Below, one piece after another: positions 17,367-27,059 of a stretch of DNA of 64,000 nucleotides. Under the pieces are notes generated by a model. The model saw only the letters and a program-made list of their open reading frames with translations, made no database searches and was not told the DNA's origin. The stretch spans positions 186,001 through 250,000 of the forward strand of contig NZ_LUKF01000019.1 in assembly GCF_001592755.1 (NCBI RefSeq). The letters run 5' to 3'. The stretch is from Bdellovibrio bacteriovorus (lineage in GTDB: Bacteria; Bdellovibrionota; Bdellovibrionia; Bdellovibrionales; Bdellovibrionaceae). Both the position numbers and the translations under genes were made by a program. Within the stretch, counting starts at the first letter, position 1; the number at the start of each line of letters is the position of its first letter.

Positions 17367-18100
17367 TCACCAGACTCCGCTAGCTCAAGCTCTCCACGCA
17401 AAGTCTTTCCGGAAATTTCTTTACTAGACGTTAAAACAACTGTTTTTTCAGTCTTAGGAAGCAGGTTCGTATTTTCTAGATCGGTCACCGGGGATATCGT
17501 ACCGACTAAGCTTTCACCAGAATAAATCCTTAATGCTTTCGGCTTTAGAACGAAATGCGCCGAGCCTTCATTGCTGACGGTGACACTGATCTTCTTTTTG
17601 TCGAGCGCTTTTACTTCTTTAACTTTGACCTTGGCAACAGCACCTTCAGGCGTCACGTAAGCTGAAGCCACGTACTGCAAAAGAAAGTTCAGATTCACAC
17701 CGTTTGTTTTTGGCTTGGCATTTCTGTCGCGAAACTCGACGGGAAGTTGCGATGCGATGATGCGAAATGCTTTTTCGTCTGAGCCATTAATTTCTCCTGA
17801 CCACGTGACTCGTACATTTCGTTTTTCGTTGGGTAAAAGAACGACTTGCTCGGGGTAAACGTTGAATTCATCTGTTTTCGTACGAACTTCTTCGCCTTTA
17901 GAGTCGGTGGTTCGTGTGAAGACTTCAATTTGTATAGGAACTTTTTCGGTACTTGGATTTTCCAAGGTAAGAACCTGGGTGGCTTTCGTGCCTGTGGGTG
18001 AGAAATGCACTACCATCGGGGTTAAACGAAACGCAAAGGCAACAGAAGGAATTACCGCGAAGCCAACGATCAAAGCCAGAATATTTTTGAACATATTCAT
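17363..18100 (-). CDS. Periplasmic PapD-like pilus chaperone
   Basis: The 245-residue product carries a signal peptide (cleavage after AFA) and two Ig-like domains. The first has RLTPMVVHFSPTGTKATQVLTLENPSTEKVPIQIEVFTR and then VVLLPNEKRNVRVTW, the G1-strand region that donates to subunits. The second spans about residues 150-240. Such chaperones fold pilus subunits in the periplasm and deliver them to the usher. The usher gene starts inside its stop codon. A nearby second in-frame ATG (18094) exists; neither has a strong ribosome binding site, which fits coupling to an upstream gene. Confidence 0.87.
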   Translation of the reverse strand: MNMFKNILALIVGFAVIPSVAFAFRLTPMVVHFSPTGTKATQVLTLENPSTEKVPIQIEVFTRTTDSKGEEVRTKTDEFNVYPEQVVLLPNEKRNVRVTWSGEINGSDEKAFRIIASQLPVEFRDRNAKPKTNGVNLNFLLQYVASAYVTPEGAVAKVKVKEVKALDKKKISVTVSNEGSAHFVLKPKALRIYSGESLVGTISPVTDLENTNLLPKTEKTVVLTSSKEISGKTLRGELELAESGD

Positions 18101-18180
18101 AAGCTTATCGAAGTGCCTATATCAGGGAAATGCCGAACTTAATCAGTTTTTAACAACTAGTCCTAAGAGAGGAATTATTT

Positions 18181-18405
18181 CTAAGGAGCTGAAACACGCA
18201 CGATCGAAGCGGGTTTTCTTTTATCGACTTCGGTGCGAAGTTCGGGCGAGCTCTTAGATTGAATGTGAGCATCTCCCTTTTTTGTATACTGAATACTTAC
18301 CTCCGCTTTCAATGGAACTGTGCCTGCCAGCGGCAGTCCCGCAGAACTCTTCGCATGGCTCAAAGCAGTCATAAACAGAATTGAAAGAATGATTGAAGTT
18401 TTCAC
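18181..18405 (-). CDS. Small exported protein, possible pilus-related subunit
   Basis: The 74-residue product starts at a GTG and has a clear signal peptide (MKTSIILSILFMTALSHA). The mature part is about 56 residues and begins AGLPLAGTVPLKAEVSIQ, similar to the first strand of pilus subunits, but is too short for a full subunit domain. It sits 32 bases after the kinase gene and 80 before the chaperone gene on the same strand. It could be a shortened subunit, an assembly accessory or a remnant. I cannot name a family; the coding call rests on the signal peptide and position. Confidence 0.5.
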   Translation of the reverse strand: MKTSIILSILFMTALSHAKSSAGLPLAGTVPLKAEVSIQYTKKGDAHIQSKSSPELRTEVDKRKPASIVRVSAP

Positions 18406-18437
18406 CTCAATCTTCTCGGAAAAGCAGGACTAAAGCT

Positions 18438-20405
18438 TTAGGACAAAAGTGCTGGGTTCTTTTCTTGAATCGGTGGATAGACCGGAATTATCACAATAAA
18501 TTCAGTTCCTACGCCCACCTCAGAGCGAGCTTGAATTTCGCCCCCGTGGTTTTGAATGATGCCGTAAGAAATACTCAGTCCTAAACCTGTCCCCTGTCCC
18601 ACCCCTTTTGTGGTGAAGAACGGATCGAAGATTTTTTCTAAAGTTTCTGCCGACATTCCTTTTCCACTGTCTTGAATTGAGATTTGCACCCAACCACGAC
18701 GGTCTTTAGAACCTTTGTAGTCTTTTAGCGCGGTCGTAGAAATCCAGATGTGCCCCGTGCCTTCAATCGCTTGAACAGCGTTTGAAAGAATATTCATGAA
18801 CACCTGATTAATCTGACTGGCGTAACAATGAATCATCGGAATAGGTTCGTATTGACGATGAATTTCCAGGCGGTTTTTGATTTCACCTTGCAGTAAATTC
18901 AATGTTGTATCGAGACTTTGATGAACATCGATTTCTTGCAGTTTTGCTTCTTCCAGTCGAGAAAAGTTTCTTAATCCTAAAACGATATCGCGCGTACGAC
19001 GAGCACCATCCTGACAGGACGCCACCAGCTTCGGCAGATCTTTCACGATATAGTCAAACTCGTACTCTTCCTTCACTGCCGGAAGTTTCTTTGGATCTTT
19101 TTCTGCCACTTCGGCAATTTGAATGAGCTTTTCTGAATATTCTTTTAGATGAGTCATGTTGCTATAGATAAATCCGATGGGATTATTCAGCTCATGCGCA
19201 ACACCGGCGACCAACTGACCCAAGCTCACCATTTTTGCAGAGTGAACAAGTTTTGTTTGCGTGTCTTTTAATTCTTTATTAGCGGCTTCAAGTTCTGTGA
19301 TTTTCTTGCGAAGATCGGACCGGGCTTGCCAGATTTTTTTACTCATCTCATTGAAGGACTCTGTAAGAAGACCAATTTCGGTATCATTTTTTACTGGAAT
19401 TGTAACTGCTTGTTCTTGAGATTCGAACGACTGCAAAGCTTCGACAAGATCATAAAGTGGTTTTAAAACCCAGCTTGATGTCACAAGAATCGTCAGAACA
19501 AGAAGAACGACAACCGCACCAACTACAGTGATGAACGCATAGTTTACGTTTTTAAGAACGGCCTTCGCTTCGCTTTTGGAAGCTCCCAGTGCCACATAGA
19601 ACTTTGTGATGCCCCAATCCAACGGATACACTAAGAAGCCATAAGGAGTAGTTCTGATATTTAAGTCAAAGAAAGGTTCAGCACCGGGGCGGAAATAGGG
19701 ACGGAAAAAATCTTTTTTATAAAGATAGAAATCCGGATGACTGGCCACCACGACTTGACCCGAGTCTTTAAAAAATATCAATTCCAACTTCAGACGATTT
19801 TTGATTTTGCTGACAAAGGCTTTATTGATATCCACGATTTGTTCCACATAGCCGACGACTCGTCCACCAGCGCCCGTCACCTTGGATATTAAGATAAGAT
19901 TTACTTTTTGATTCTCGCCGAACTCTGCCAAAGCAATTTCACTTTCGTCTTTCACCTGAGCCATGTACTTGGCAGACAGAAAGACGGCATCTTGAGACGG
20001 AACAAAACTGCGAATAACGTCTTTGTCGTCTTTAAAAACGGAGGCCAGCATACGACCTTCGCGATTGAAGAAAGTTAAACTTGAGATATTGTCCGAGCGA
20101 ATCCACTGTCCCGACAACGAGCGCAACGTCGAACCGTCACCCATAGTGACGTGATAAACCAAACTAGGATCGCGCACATATTTATCGCGTTTTTGCTGAA
20201 GACCGGCGCGAAGATCCGTTAAGGCCACTTCGATTTCACGAGCATTTCCACTCAAACGCTGCGACAACTCGTGGTCGATCGCTTTTTCGTATTTGATCAT
20301 GGAATAAATTGTGACAAAGGCTAAGGGAACCACCGAGAAAAGAACAAACCAAACGATCAAAATCGTACGTAGTGATCTTTTAGGTTTTTTTCTTAAGGTT
20401 TTCAC
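18438..20405 (-). CDS. Membrane sensor histidine kinase with periplasmic Cache-like domain
   Basis: The 655-residue protein has a transmembrane segment at about 16-38, a roughly 245-residue periplasmic part (Cache-like by layout: [32 protein letters not shown]), a second one at about 285-307, a HAMP region, a coiled coil, and the kinase core. The phosphoacceptor His is in [13 protein letters not shown] near residue 405, and the ATPase domain has [18 protein letters not shown] and GTGLGLSI. It is a complete kinase without a receiver domain; no response regulator is adjacent. Its start overlaps the anti-sigma-like gene stop by four bases (ATGA), which ties it to the sigma/anti-sigma unit and, downstream, to the pilus operon. 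Confidence 0.9.
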   Translation of the reverse strand: MKTLRKKPKRSLRTILIVWFVLFSVVPLAFVTIYSMIKYEKAIDHELSQRLSGNAREIEVALTDLRAGLQQKRDKYVRDPSLVYHVTMGDGSTLRSLSGQWIRSDNISSLTFFNREGRMLASVFKDDKDVIRSFVPSQDAVFLSAKYMAQVKDESEIALAEFGENQKVNLILISKVTGAGGRVVGYVEQIVDINKAFVSKIKNRLKLELIFFKDSGQVVVASHPDFYLYKKDFFRPYFRPGAEPFFDLNIRTTPYGFLVYPLDWGITKFYVALGASKSEAKAVLKNVNYAFITVVGAVVVLLVLTILVTSSWVLKPLYDLVEALQSFESQEQAVTIPVKNDTEIGLLTESFNEMSKKIWQARSDLRKKITELEAANKELKDTQTKLVHSAKMVSLGQLVAGVAHELNNPIGFIYSNMTHLKEYSEKLIQIAEVAEKDPKKLPAVKEEYEFDYIVKDLPKLVASCQDGARRTRDIVLGLRNFSRLEEAKLQEIDVHQSLDTTLNLLQGEIKNRLEIHRQYEPIPMIHCYASQINQVFMNILSNAVQAIEGTGHIWISTTALKDYKGSKDRRGWVQISIQDSGKGMSAETLEKIFDPFFTTKGVGQGTGLGLSISYGIIQNHGGEIQARSEVGVGTEFIVIIPVYPPIQEKNPALLS

Positions 20406-21337
20406 TTCTTCGCTTCATCCACAGTAATAATAAGTCGCACGATCCCGTCAGGCATCACGCGAGGATGTTTTTCTTTTGAAATCTTAGGCTTTCCGTAAGT
20501 CCCTAAGAAATTCATCAGATCCTGATATTTGGCTTCAGGAATAGTGAAGTGATAATACATGGAAGTGGCCGTTTTCTTCCAGCCCAGTTCCACGGCCCCG
20601 GCTTTACGTCCACCAAGCTCGTTGATCTTGTCTGTGATTTTCGGACCGATAACTTCGATATTTGTGACTGCGATGTCGCCACGATAAAGAAACCCTCCCC
20701 CGGCAGCTGGACTTGTCGCCGCTGAAGATTCCTCTGTAGGAGCTGCTTTTTTTGCCGCCACTGTGGGTGATGGGCTCGTTGTGGGCTTCGCCGTGTCTTG
20801 AACTGGTGCCGCTGGCGCTGGCGTCGAGTTTTCTTTCACGCCTTCGTCCACAAACTGGGGTTGATCTTCCACTGTGGTGGAAGTTCCCGTTTTTGAGACC
20901 TCTGCCAATACAACTTCTTTTGAACCCGTGGTCGTACTTAACTCCATGACTTTCTGCCAAGGAGTGATTGAAAGCAGAACCACGATCCCGACAACAACAA
21001 CCAAGGCTTCCAAACCCCACTTCAAACCTTGTGGCCACTTATCGAAGTTCGACTTCTGCATAAGAACAGACATATAGCTTGAAGGAGCATTAATTTGCCC
21101 GATGATGTGTTGAGAAACGACGGTGTCAGCTAGCTTTTCGGCATAGGCCTGGCCGTTTTGAATTTTCGTAAGATCTAATTGCGCGTCTCGGGAAAATTTA
21201 ACGTGATCTTCGACGGCCAAACGACGGTCTTTATCTAAGGAACCGGTAAGGTAATCGTAAAGCAGCTCATGCCCAATAAAAGGAGAGATCTCTCTTTTTC
21301 CTTTTTTTGAAAGAGGAACGTTATTTTCCTGTGCCAT
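20402..21337 (-). CDS. Anti-sigma-factor-like single-pass membrane protein
   Basis: The 311-residue product begins with a cytoplasmic segment patterned like a zinc-type anti-sigma domain: HELLYDYLTGSLDKDRRLAVEDHVKFSRDAQLDL. The usual HxxxCxxC is HVKFSRDA here (H45, S49, A52), so zinc binding is unlikely. A membrane segment follows (about 105-125, LEALVVVVGIVVLLSIT), then a Pro/Ala/Thr-rich linker and a C-terminal periplasmic domain (about 218-311) resembling the DUF4349 type. Its start lies inside the sigma-like gene (17-base overlap) and its stop overlaps the kinase start. The context supports control of the sigma-like protein by an envelope signal; this is inference. Confidence 0.7.
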   Translation of the reverse strand: MAQENNVPLSKKGKREISPFIGHELLYDYLTGSLDKDRRLAVEDHVKFSRDAQLDLTKIQNGQAYAEKLADTVVSQHIIGQINAPSSYMSVLMQKSNFDKWPQGLKWGLEALVVVVGIVVLLSITPWQKVMELSTTTGSKEVVLAEVSKTGTSTTVEDQPQFVDEGVKENSTPAPAAPVQDTAKPTTSPSPTVAAKKAAPTEESSAATSPAAGGGFLYRGDIAVTNIEVIGPKITDKINELGGRKAGAVELGWKKTATSMYYHFTIPEAKYQDLMNFLGTYGKPKISKEKHPRVMPDGIVRLIITVDEAKK

Positions 21338-21788
21338 GCTTTAACTTACCCACTGCTTGAGTCATGCTTCCCAATTTACGAAGAGCGCGACCTAAACGGT
21401 AACGAATCGTACCTTGAGTGATGCCCAAGCCTTCAGAGATATCATCATCTTCAAGTTTTAGAATTTTAGACCAGATAACTGTTAGCAATTCATCTTCAGA
21501 AGCCGACTTCTGAAATTCACGCCAAGGACCTAAATCCGTCCCATCAGGAATGAGCCAACCAGATTCAACAGAGGTATTTGGACGACCACGTGCTACGCGA
21601 GACTTATATCGGTCCCACACGGTTTTCGTAGCGGTCACGATAGCAACAGAGTTTTTTAAATCGGGATTTCTTTGCTTACGGGCTCGACCAAGGGCCAGAG
21701 CCTGGGACGAAGCCTCTATCGCTTTTTGATCATCGAGCAAAGCAAAGTAGAAAAATAAAGCGATAGATTGTACGTCGGCCTCGGTCAT
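21321..21788 (-). CDS. Sigma-70 region-4-like (ECF-type) regulator
   Basis: The 155-residue protein ends in a sigma region 4 helix-turn-helix: DELLTVIWSKILKLEDDDISEGLGITQGTIRYRLGRALRKLG. The N-terminal half (MTEADVQSIALFFYFALLDDQKAIEASSQALALG...) does not show a clear region 2, which normally melts the -10, so it may be a divergent ECF sigma or a regulator using only the region-4 fold. AAGGAATT precedes the ATG. It is 13 bases after mreB and overlaps the anti-sigma-like gene, the standard arrangement of sigma/anti-sigma pairs. Its targets are unknown. Confidence 0.7.
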   Translation of the reverse strand: MTEADVQSIALFFYFALLDDQKAIEASSQALALGRARKQRNPDLKNSVAIVTATKTVWDRYKSRVARGRPNTSVESGWLIPDGTDLGPWREFQKSASEDELLTVIWSKILKLEDDDISEGLGITQGTIRYRLGRALRKLGSMTQAVGKLKHGTGK

Positions 21789-21801
21789 AATTCCTTATAT
21801 G

Positions 21802-22860
<1,059 letters not shown>

Positions 22861-22868
22861 TCATCTCA

Positions 22869-22897
22869 AGTCTAGGAGCGATGAAAAGCAGAGTCAA
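22869..22897 (-). promoter_or_regulatory. Sigma70-type promoter for mreB
   Basis: On the minus strand TTGACT (22892-22897) is followed by a 17-base spacer and TAGACT (22869-22874), about 25 bases upstream of the mreB ATG. Five of six and four of six positions match consensus. Confidence 0.5.
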
Positions 22898-22923
22898 TGC
22901 AGATATTTAGGCCCGACTCGCAG

Positions 22924-23952
22924 TTATTTTGACGCGGGCGCACATTGAAGAGAGAAGTCGGCACGGGTCTGGCGACCTTGGTAGCGGATTTCCAGACCTT
23001 CATTCAGGGCCGCTTCCGCCTTGAATGTTTTGTCTATGTCGAGCTCCACAGTTTCAACTTCGATGCGCTCTTCTTCCCCGTTGGCAGCGGGTTTCAGCTT
23101 TACGACGATGGATCCACTGCGACGAGTACGGAAGATTTCTTTCTGCACAGAATTTACTAAATCCCATGTCAAAATCTCTTCCCGAACTGTCGAGTTACGA
23201 TCATGAGTGCCGCCCAAACGGAATGAACACTTCACCGTTCTTAAATCTTTTTTGGGTACGCGAAAGGCTTTGTCAGAGATGCACACCGCATCGACTTCTT
23301 TTTCATCCGTAAAGTTTGTCACCACCATGCGAAGTGGTGAGCCCATTCCACCACGAGCAGAAAATGCGTCATCGCCTCTTTGCTGCTGTAACAAAATCTC
23401 TCCTTGAGCGGACCGACCAGCTTGTGCAGGAGAAACTAAAAATCGCGCACGGCCATAGGAGTTACTAGAAAAAAGAAGATCGTAAGCTTGAGACTGTCTT
23501 CCGTTCCAGAACATATCGCGCACACTTTGGCGTCGTTGAGGATTGAATGGATTCATATTGTCCAGGAACGTACGATCTTTCAAGTCCATACCACTGACGA
23601 TACAACGAGCAGCACTTGTGGGAAGTAAAGTCCCCGCACTGGAAGGCTGAGTCGCTGTACATTGACGGTTGTAGTGTTCAATACGCAATTCACGCGCGCA
23701 GTTGTTGTTAAGCGCATCGTTCAATAAAGCATCACAGAATTCTTTTTTTGAAAGAAGCTTGTGCTTTCCTGTTGAACAGCCATTGAATTTAAATTCGTAA
23801 GTCAGCTCTTCATATCCAATAGATGTAGGAGTTGGGTTTGGGTTTGGAATTGGCGCCGCTGCCGTGACAACCGGTTGGCCGCCGCCGCCATTACCACAGG
23901 CACCTAAAACCATCGTGAGCGCAGTCAAAAGCAAAGAATTTTTTAAACTCAT
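22924..23952 (-). CDS. Exported lipoprotein of unknown function
   Basis: From the ATG at 23952 (GGAGGACGTCAG before it) the product has 342 residues: lipobox VLGAC (C19), a Gly- and Pro-rich linker (GNGGGG, PIPNPNPTPT), then a domain with several cysteines (FNGCSTGKH, FCDAL, NNCARELRI, RQCTAT, ARCIVS) and a beta-rich C-terminal half with CISDKAF and VKCSFRLGG. I do not recognise a family. The even cysteines suggest periplasmic or surface disulfides. The gene is alone between mreB and glpD. A TGTCT-type palindrome lies 90 bases upstream, the same motif as before other exported-protein genes. Confidence 0.75.
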   Translation of the reverse strand: MSLKNSLLLTALTMVLGACGNGGGGQPVVTAAAPIPNPNPTPTSIGYEELTYEFKFNGCSTGKHKLLSKKEFCDALLNDALNNNCARELRIEHYNRQCTATQPSSAGTLLPTSAARCIVSGMDLKDRTFLDNMNPFNPQRRQSVRDMFWNGRQSQAYDLLFSSNSYGRARFLVSPAQAGRSAQGEILLQQQRGDDAFSARGGMGSPLRMVVTNFTDEKEVDAVCISDKAFRVPKKDLRTVKCSFRLGGTHDRNSTVREEILTWDLVNSVQKEIFRTRRSGSIVVKLKPAANGEEERIEVETVELDIDKTFKAEAALNEGLEIRYQGRQTRADFSLQCAPASK

Positions 23953-24042
23953 CTGACGTCCTCCACCAACGAGCAACGCCACCTAAAGTTCAAACTTCCT
24001 GCCAAGTTAGACTGAAATATAGGGGTACGAGGAAACACGGCC

Positions 24043-24059
24043 TATCTAAAAGTTAGACA
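24043..24059. promoter_or_regulatory. TGTCT-type interrupted palindrome upstream of a lipoprotein gene
   Basis: TATCTAAAAGTTAGACA differs from a perfect palindrome at one outer position and matches the motif at 13359. It lies 90 bases before the ATG at 23952, between the glpD hairpin and that gene. A further GTTAGAC half-site is at 24006-24012. Confidence 0.45.
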
Positions 24060-24062
24060 GTG

Positions 24063-24082
24063 CTGACGGCTTAGGCCGTCAG
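24063..24082 (-). terminator. Hairpin downstream of glpD
   Basis: CTGACGGC and GCCGTCAG form a perfect 8-base stem with a four-base loop, 32 bases after the glpD stop. The following bases on the minus strand are only partly T-rich, so it may be a weak or factor-dependent terminator. Confidence 0.5.
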
Positions 24083-24113
24083 AGGGTAAAAGATACTTGG
24101 TGTTTGTGGACCT

Positions 24114-25745
24114 CTAGAAGTGTTTCTTCCACTCAACTTCACGAGCCATGTAAGCCGTGAGGTTGTGCTTTTCTTCGTGAAGACGCTGATCATTCCAGCC
24201 CAATTTCTCTTGGAAAACAGCGCCAATTTCATCAATGTGCTTAACACCATGGTTCCGATCTGCAAGGAACAAGGGAACTCGGCGGGAATAAAAATCACTC
24301 AAGTGCAAGCACATGGTTGCGTCGATAGCTTGAGCCGCTTCAAGTTGCCAATAGCTATAGTTTTCAGAATATTTCTCTAGGATTTCTGCCGCTTCAAGGC
24401 CGTATCTTTCGGTCAACAACTTGATATCTTCCAAAGGACGAGCGGTTTCTTTTGACCAAGCGTCTGCAAGACTTTGCGCCTGATGAAATGCATCGACGCT
24501 CGTATAAGAATTTAATGGCTTCGCGGTGTCCGCTTTCGCAAACTTCACACGCTCTTCTAAAGTAAAAGATTCTAGCGCACGATCCACGGTCTGCTGACAC
24601 ATCAAACGGTAAGTCGTATATTTTCCACCTGCCACGAAAGTGATTCCTGAATCATCATTAAGAATCGTGTGCTCGCGGCTGGTTTTACCTTCTGATGCGG
24701 ATCCATCCTGAACCAAGGGTCTAACACCAGCATAACTTGCGATCACGTCATGAGCTGTGATCTTTGCTCCAGGAAAGTAATGATCTGTAATTGATAGAAG
24801 ATACTTCACGTCTTCTGGAGTTGTGGAGACGTTTTCTGGTGACTCTTTAAAGTCGGTGTCCGTGGTTCCAATAATAATCATTTCGTGACGAGGAATTCCA
24901 AAGACGATGCGATCACTTTTTTCTGCACCCATCACGACGGCACTTGTTAAAGGCAGACGATGTTTCGGCAAAGTTAAGTGAATACCTTTTGTGGGACGAA
25001 GAATTTTCTTCCAGTCACGAAGCAGACTTTGCGCCACTTGATCTGTCCAAGGTCCCACACTGCTAATGACGTGACGAGCTTTGATGGAAAACTTATCTTT
25101 GCTGACTTGATCTTCACAAGTCACCGCGGTGATTTTACCGTTTTCGTATTGCGCTCCCGTGGCCTTAACATAGTTGGCACAAAGAGCCCCGTTGTCATTG
25201 GCTGAACGCAATGTCTCGTGCACCAAACGGTCATCATCCATGTAAGCATCAGAATAAATATAAGAACCCAAAAGATTTTCGCTACGGATCGCCGGCATTC
25301 TTTCTAAAGAATGTTTTGCATTTAAGCGTTCATGCATTTCGGGAGCTTGAAATAAAGACAAGGCATCGTACAGCCACATGCCCATCCCCATCTTTGTCAT
25401 GCCCACACGACTTTCCTTGTACAAAGGAATCATAAAACGAAGGGGATGAACTAAGTGAGGCGCCATTTCAAACAAGCGAGTGCGTTCATTCAACGCCTCA
25501 AACACCAGTTTGAATTCCATGTTTTCTAAATAGCGAATTCCGCCGTGAATCAGTTTGCTGGATTTTGAAGATGTGCCGGATGCGAAGTCACGAGCCTCGA
25601 TCAACGCCACTTTCATCCCGCGCGCCGAGGCGTCGCGCGCGACACCCGCGCCGTTAATTCCTCCCCCAATAATTACCAGATCAAATTCCTGAGTCTTCAT
25701 TTTGTTGATATTCTGGATACGATTGGCGAAGGAAAAATTCTTCAT
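24114..25745 (-). CDS. glpD: Glycerol-3-phosphate dehydrogenase, FAD-dependent
   Basis: The 543-residue product has the FAD-binding GGGINGAGVARDASARG motif, TSSKSSKLIHGGIRYLE, and the later GIPRHEMIIIGTTDTDF and GVRPLV segments typical of GlpD/GlpA. It oxidises sn-glycerol 3-phosphate to dihydroxyacetone phosphate at the inner membrane and passes electrons to quinones. An internal ATG (25700) could be the start by homology, but it has no ribosome binding site, whereas AGGGATAG lies before 25745. No glpK or glpF is near; glycerol phosphate may come from lipid turnover. It is five bases after the acetyltransferase-like gene, so the two are co-transcribed. Confidence 0.93.
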   Translation of the reverse strand: MKNFSFANRIQNINKMKTQEFDLVIIGGGINGAGVARDASARGMKVALIEARDFASGTSSKSSKLIHGGIRYLENMEFKLVFEALNERTRLFEMAPHLVHPLRFMIPLYKESRVGMTKMGMGMWLYDALSLFQAPEMHERLNAKHSLERMPAIRSENLLGSYIYSDAYMDDDRLVHETLRSANDNGALCANYVKATGAQYENGKITAVTCEDQVSKDKFSIKARHVISSVGPWTDQVAQSLLRDWKKILRPTKGIHLTLPKHRLPLTSAVVMGAEKSDRIVFGIPRHEMIIIGTTDTDFKESPENVSTTPEDVKYLLSITDHYFPGAKITAHDVIASYAGVRPLVQDGSASEGKTSREHTILNDDSGITFVAGGKYTTYRLMCQQTVDRALESFTLEERVKFAKADTAKPLNSYTSVDAFHQAQSLADAWSKETARPLEDIKLLTERYGLEAAEILEKYSENYSYWQLEAAQAIDATMCLHLSDFYSRRVPLFLADRNHGVKHIDEIGAVFQEKLGWNDQRLHEEKHNLTAYMAREVEWKKHF

Positions 25746-25750
25746 AAGCT

Positions 25751-26206
25751 CTATCCCTTTGTCGTCTTGACCGAAAGAGTGCCTGGTTGCCAGCTTTCTG
25801 ACTTGAAAGCTTTAATGGAGTTTGGAACTCCGTTGTCATTGGGAAAGTAAACTCTTTGCAAATGTTTTTCGCGACCTAACTTGTAAGCAAGCTCACAAAG
25901 CTCGTCACGCGCCTGCAAAGAAGAATACTGAACGTGTTCTACCCATAATGACTGCGTTTGCCCGTCCAAAAATAAAAGCGGTTGCGCGATGAAATAACCC
26001 ATGAGCTTGCCACTTTCCACATCACGAGCCAAAAAACTCCAGCCCAATGGAATATAGTGATTCAAAGCTTCCACTCGAAACTTCGAGCTCCACCCCGCCA
26101 TCATGCGCTCCATCTCGTCGGGATAAGCTTCTGTCAGCTTTTTATTTTCGAGATCTAAAATATCCTGTAAATCATCCGCCTGAATCACACGGCAAAAAAG
26201 GCTCAT
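25751..26206 (-). CDS. GNAT-like acetyltransferase (putative)
   Basis: From the ATG at 26206 the product has 151 residues: VIQADDLQDILDLENKKLTEAYPDEMERMM, then SFLARDVESGKLMGYFIAQPLLFLDGQTQSLWVEHVQYSS, and a C-terminal half with AYKLGREKHLQRVYFPND. The order of strands and helices suits a GNAT acetyltransferase, but the acetyl-CoA loop (Q/RxxGxG/A) is not clear, so the call is tentative. The ATG at 26206 is chosen over the one at 26227 because AAGGAGA lies between them at a usable distance. The gene precedes glpD by five bases. Confidence 0.5.
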   Translation of the reverse strand: MSLFCRVIQADDLQDILDLENKKLTEAYPDEMERMMAGWSSKFRVEALNHYIPLGWSFLARDVESGKLMGYFIAQPLLFLDGQTQSLWVEHVQYSSLQARDELCELAYKLGREKHLQRVYFPNDNGVPNSIKAFKSESWQPGTLSVKTTKG

Positions 26207-26257
26207 GGCCTGAGGTCTCCTTGTCATTTCACTCTTCCTATTTCATACTAGAAGAAT

Positions 26258-27004
26258 ATGAAATACAAAGACTATTCGATCGAGATTTGGAACCGCATAA
26301 ATACGACACTAGACCAAGTTTTGAAAGAGGATTCTGCACCCATCGCCGCATTCGATGCCGATGGAACACTGTGGGATATCGATCTAGGAGAAACTTTTTT
26401 CCACTATCAAATCGATAACAAACTTGTCGATCTTCCACCCCATGCCTGGAATCACTATGAATCCATGAAGGCCGAAGATCCTCAGAAGGCCTACCTTTGG
26501 CTAGCACAAATCTGTAAGGGCCAGAAACTGGAGCAAGTGCACGAGTGGGCGCGCCAAGCCGTGAAGGATCAAGCTCCCCTCCCTATTTTCTTAGAGCAAA
26601 AAAGGTTGATCGACTTATTTCTTTCCCGCGGCGTACAAATCTTCGTTGTGACTGCTTCAGTAAAGTGGGCAGTAGAACCAGGCGCCGAAATGTTGGGTCT
26701 AAAAAAAGAAAACGTCATTGGCGTTGAAACAACCATAGAAAATGGTTTGATCACGGAAACTCAAAAAGGCCTCATCACATACCGACAGGGCAAGGTTGAT
26801 GCCCTTCTTCAACACACCGACGGCAAAAAACCTTTCTTCGCTTCAGGTAACACGATGGGAGACTTTCAGCTGCTTCAATCCGCAACTCACTTAGGCTTAG
26901 CAGTAAGTGCCGCTTCTCGCGACGACAAATTATTTAAAACGGAACACGAACTTCAACAGCATGCTGTAACTCATTCGTGGCTATCTCATCGTTTTATAGG
27001 CTAA
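26258..27004 (+). CDS. HAD-superfamily phosphatase (phosphoserine phosphatase-like)
   Basis: The 248-residue protein carries HAD motif I as FDADGTLWD (nucleophile first Asp, general acid second), motif II as VVTASVKWAVEP, and a later acidic region at FFASGNTMGDFQLL that supplies motif IV. The segment between motifs I and II forms a helical cap. This layout is that of the HAD-IB phosphoserine-phosphatase-like group, acting on small phosphorylated metabolites; the substrate is unknown. It is divergent from the acetyltransferase-glpD pair and convergent with pepP. Confidence 0.85.
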   Translation: MKYKDYSIEIWNRINTTLDQVLKEDSAPIAAFDADGTLWDIDLGETFFHYQIDNKLVDLPPHAWNHYESMKAEDPQKAYLWLAQICKGQKLEQVHEWARQAVKDQAPLPIFLEQKRLIDLFLSRGVQIFVVTASVKWAVEPGAEMLGLKKENVIGVETTIENGLITETQKGLITYRQGKVDALLQHTDGKKPFFASGNTMGDFQLLQSATHLGLAVSAASRDDKLFKTEHELQQHAVTHSWLSHRFIG

Positions 27005-27034
27005 AAAAAAAGCCTCTTGGTTCACAAGAGGCTT
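27003..27034 (-). terminator. Intrinsic terminator for pepP
   Basis: AAGCCTCTTG and CAAGAGGCTT form a perfect 10-base stem around GTTCA. On the minus strand it is followed by eight Ts, so it mainly ends the pepP operon; on the plus strand the T-run is missing. Confidence 0.85.
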
Positions 27035-27059
27035 AGTGATTTAAATTGAAAAGCTAGGC

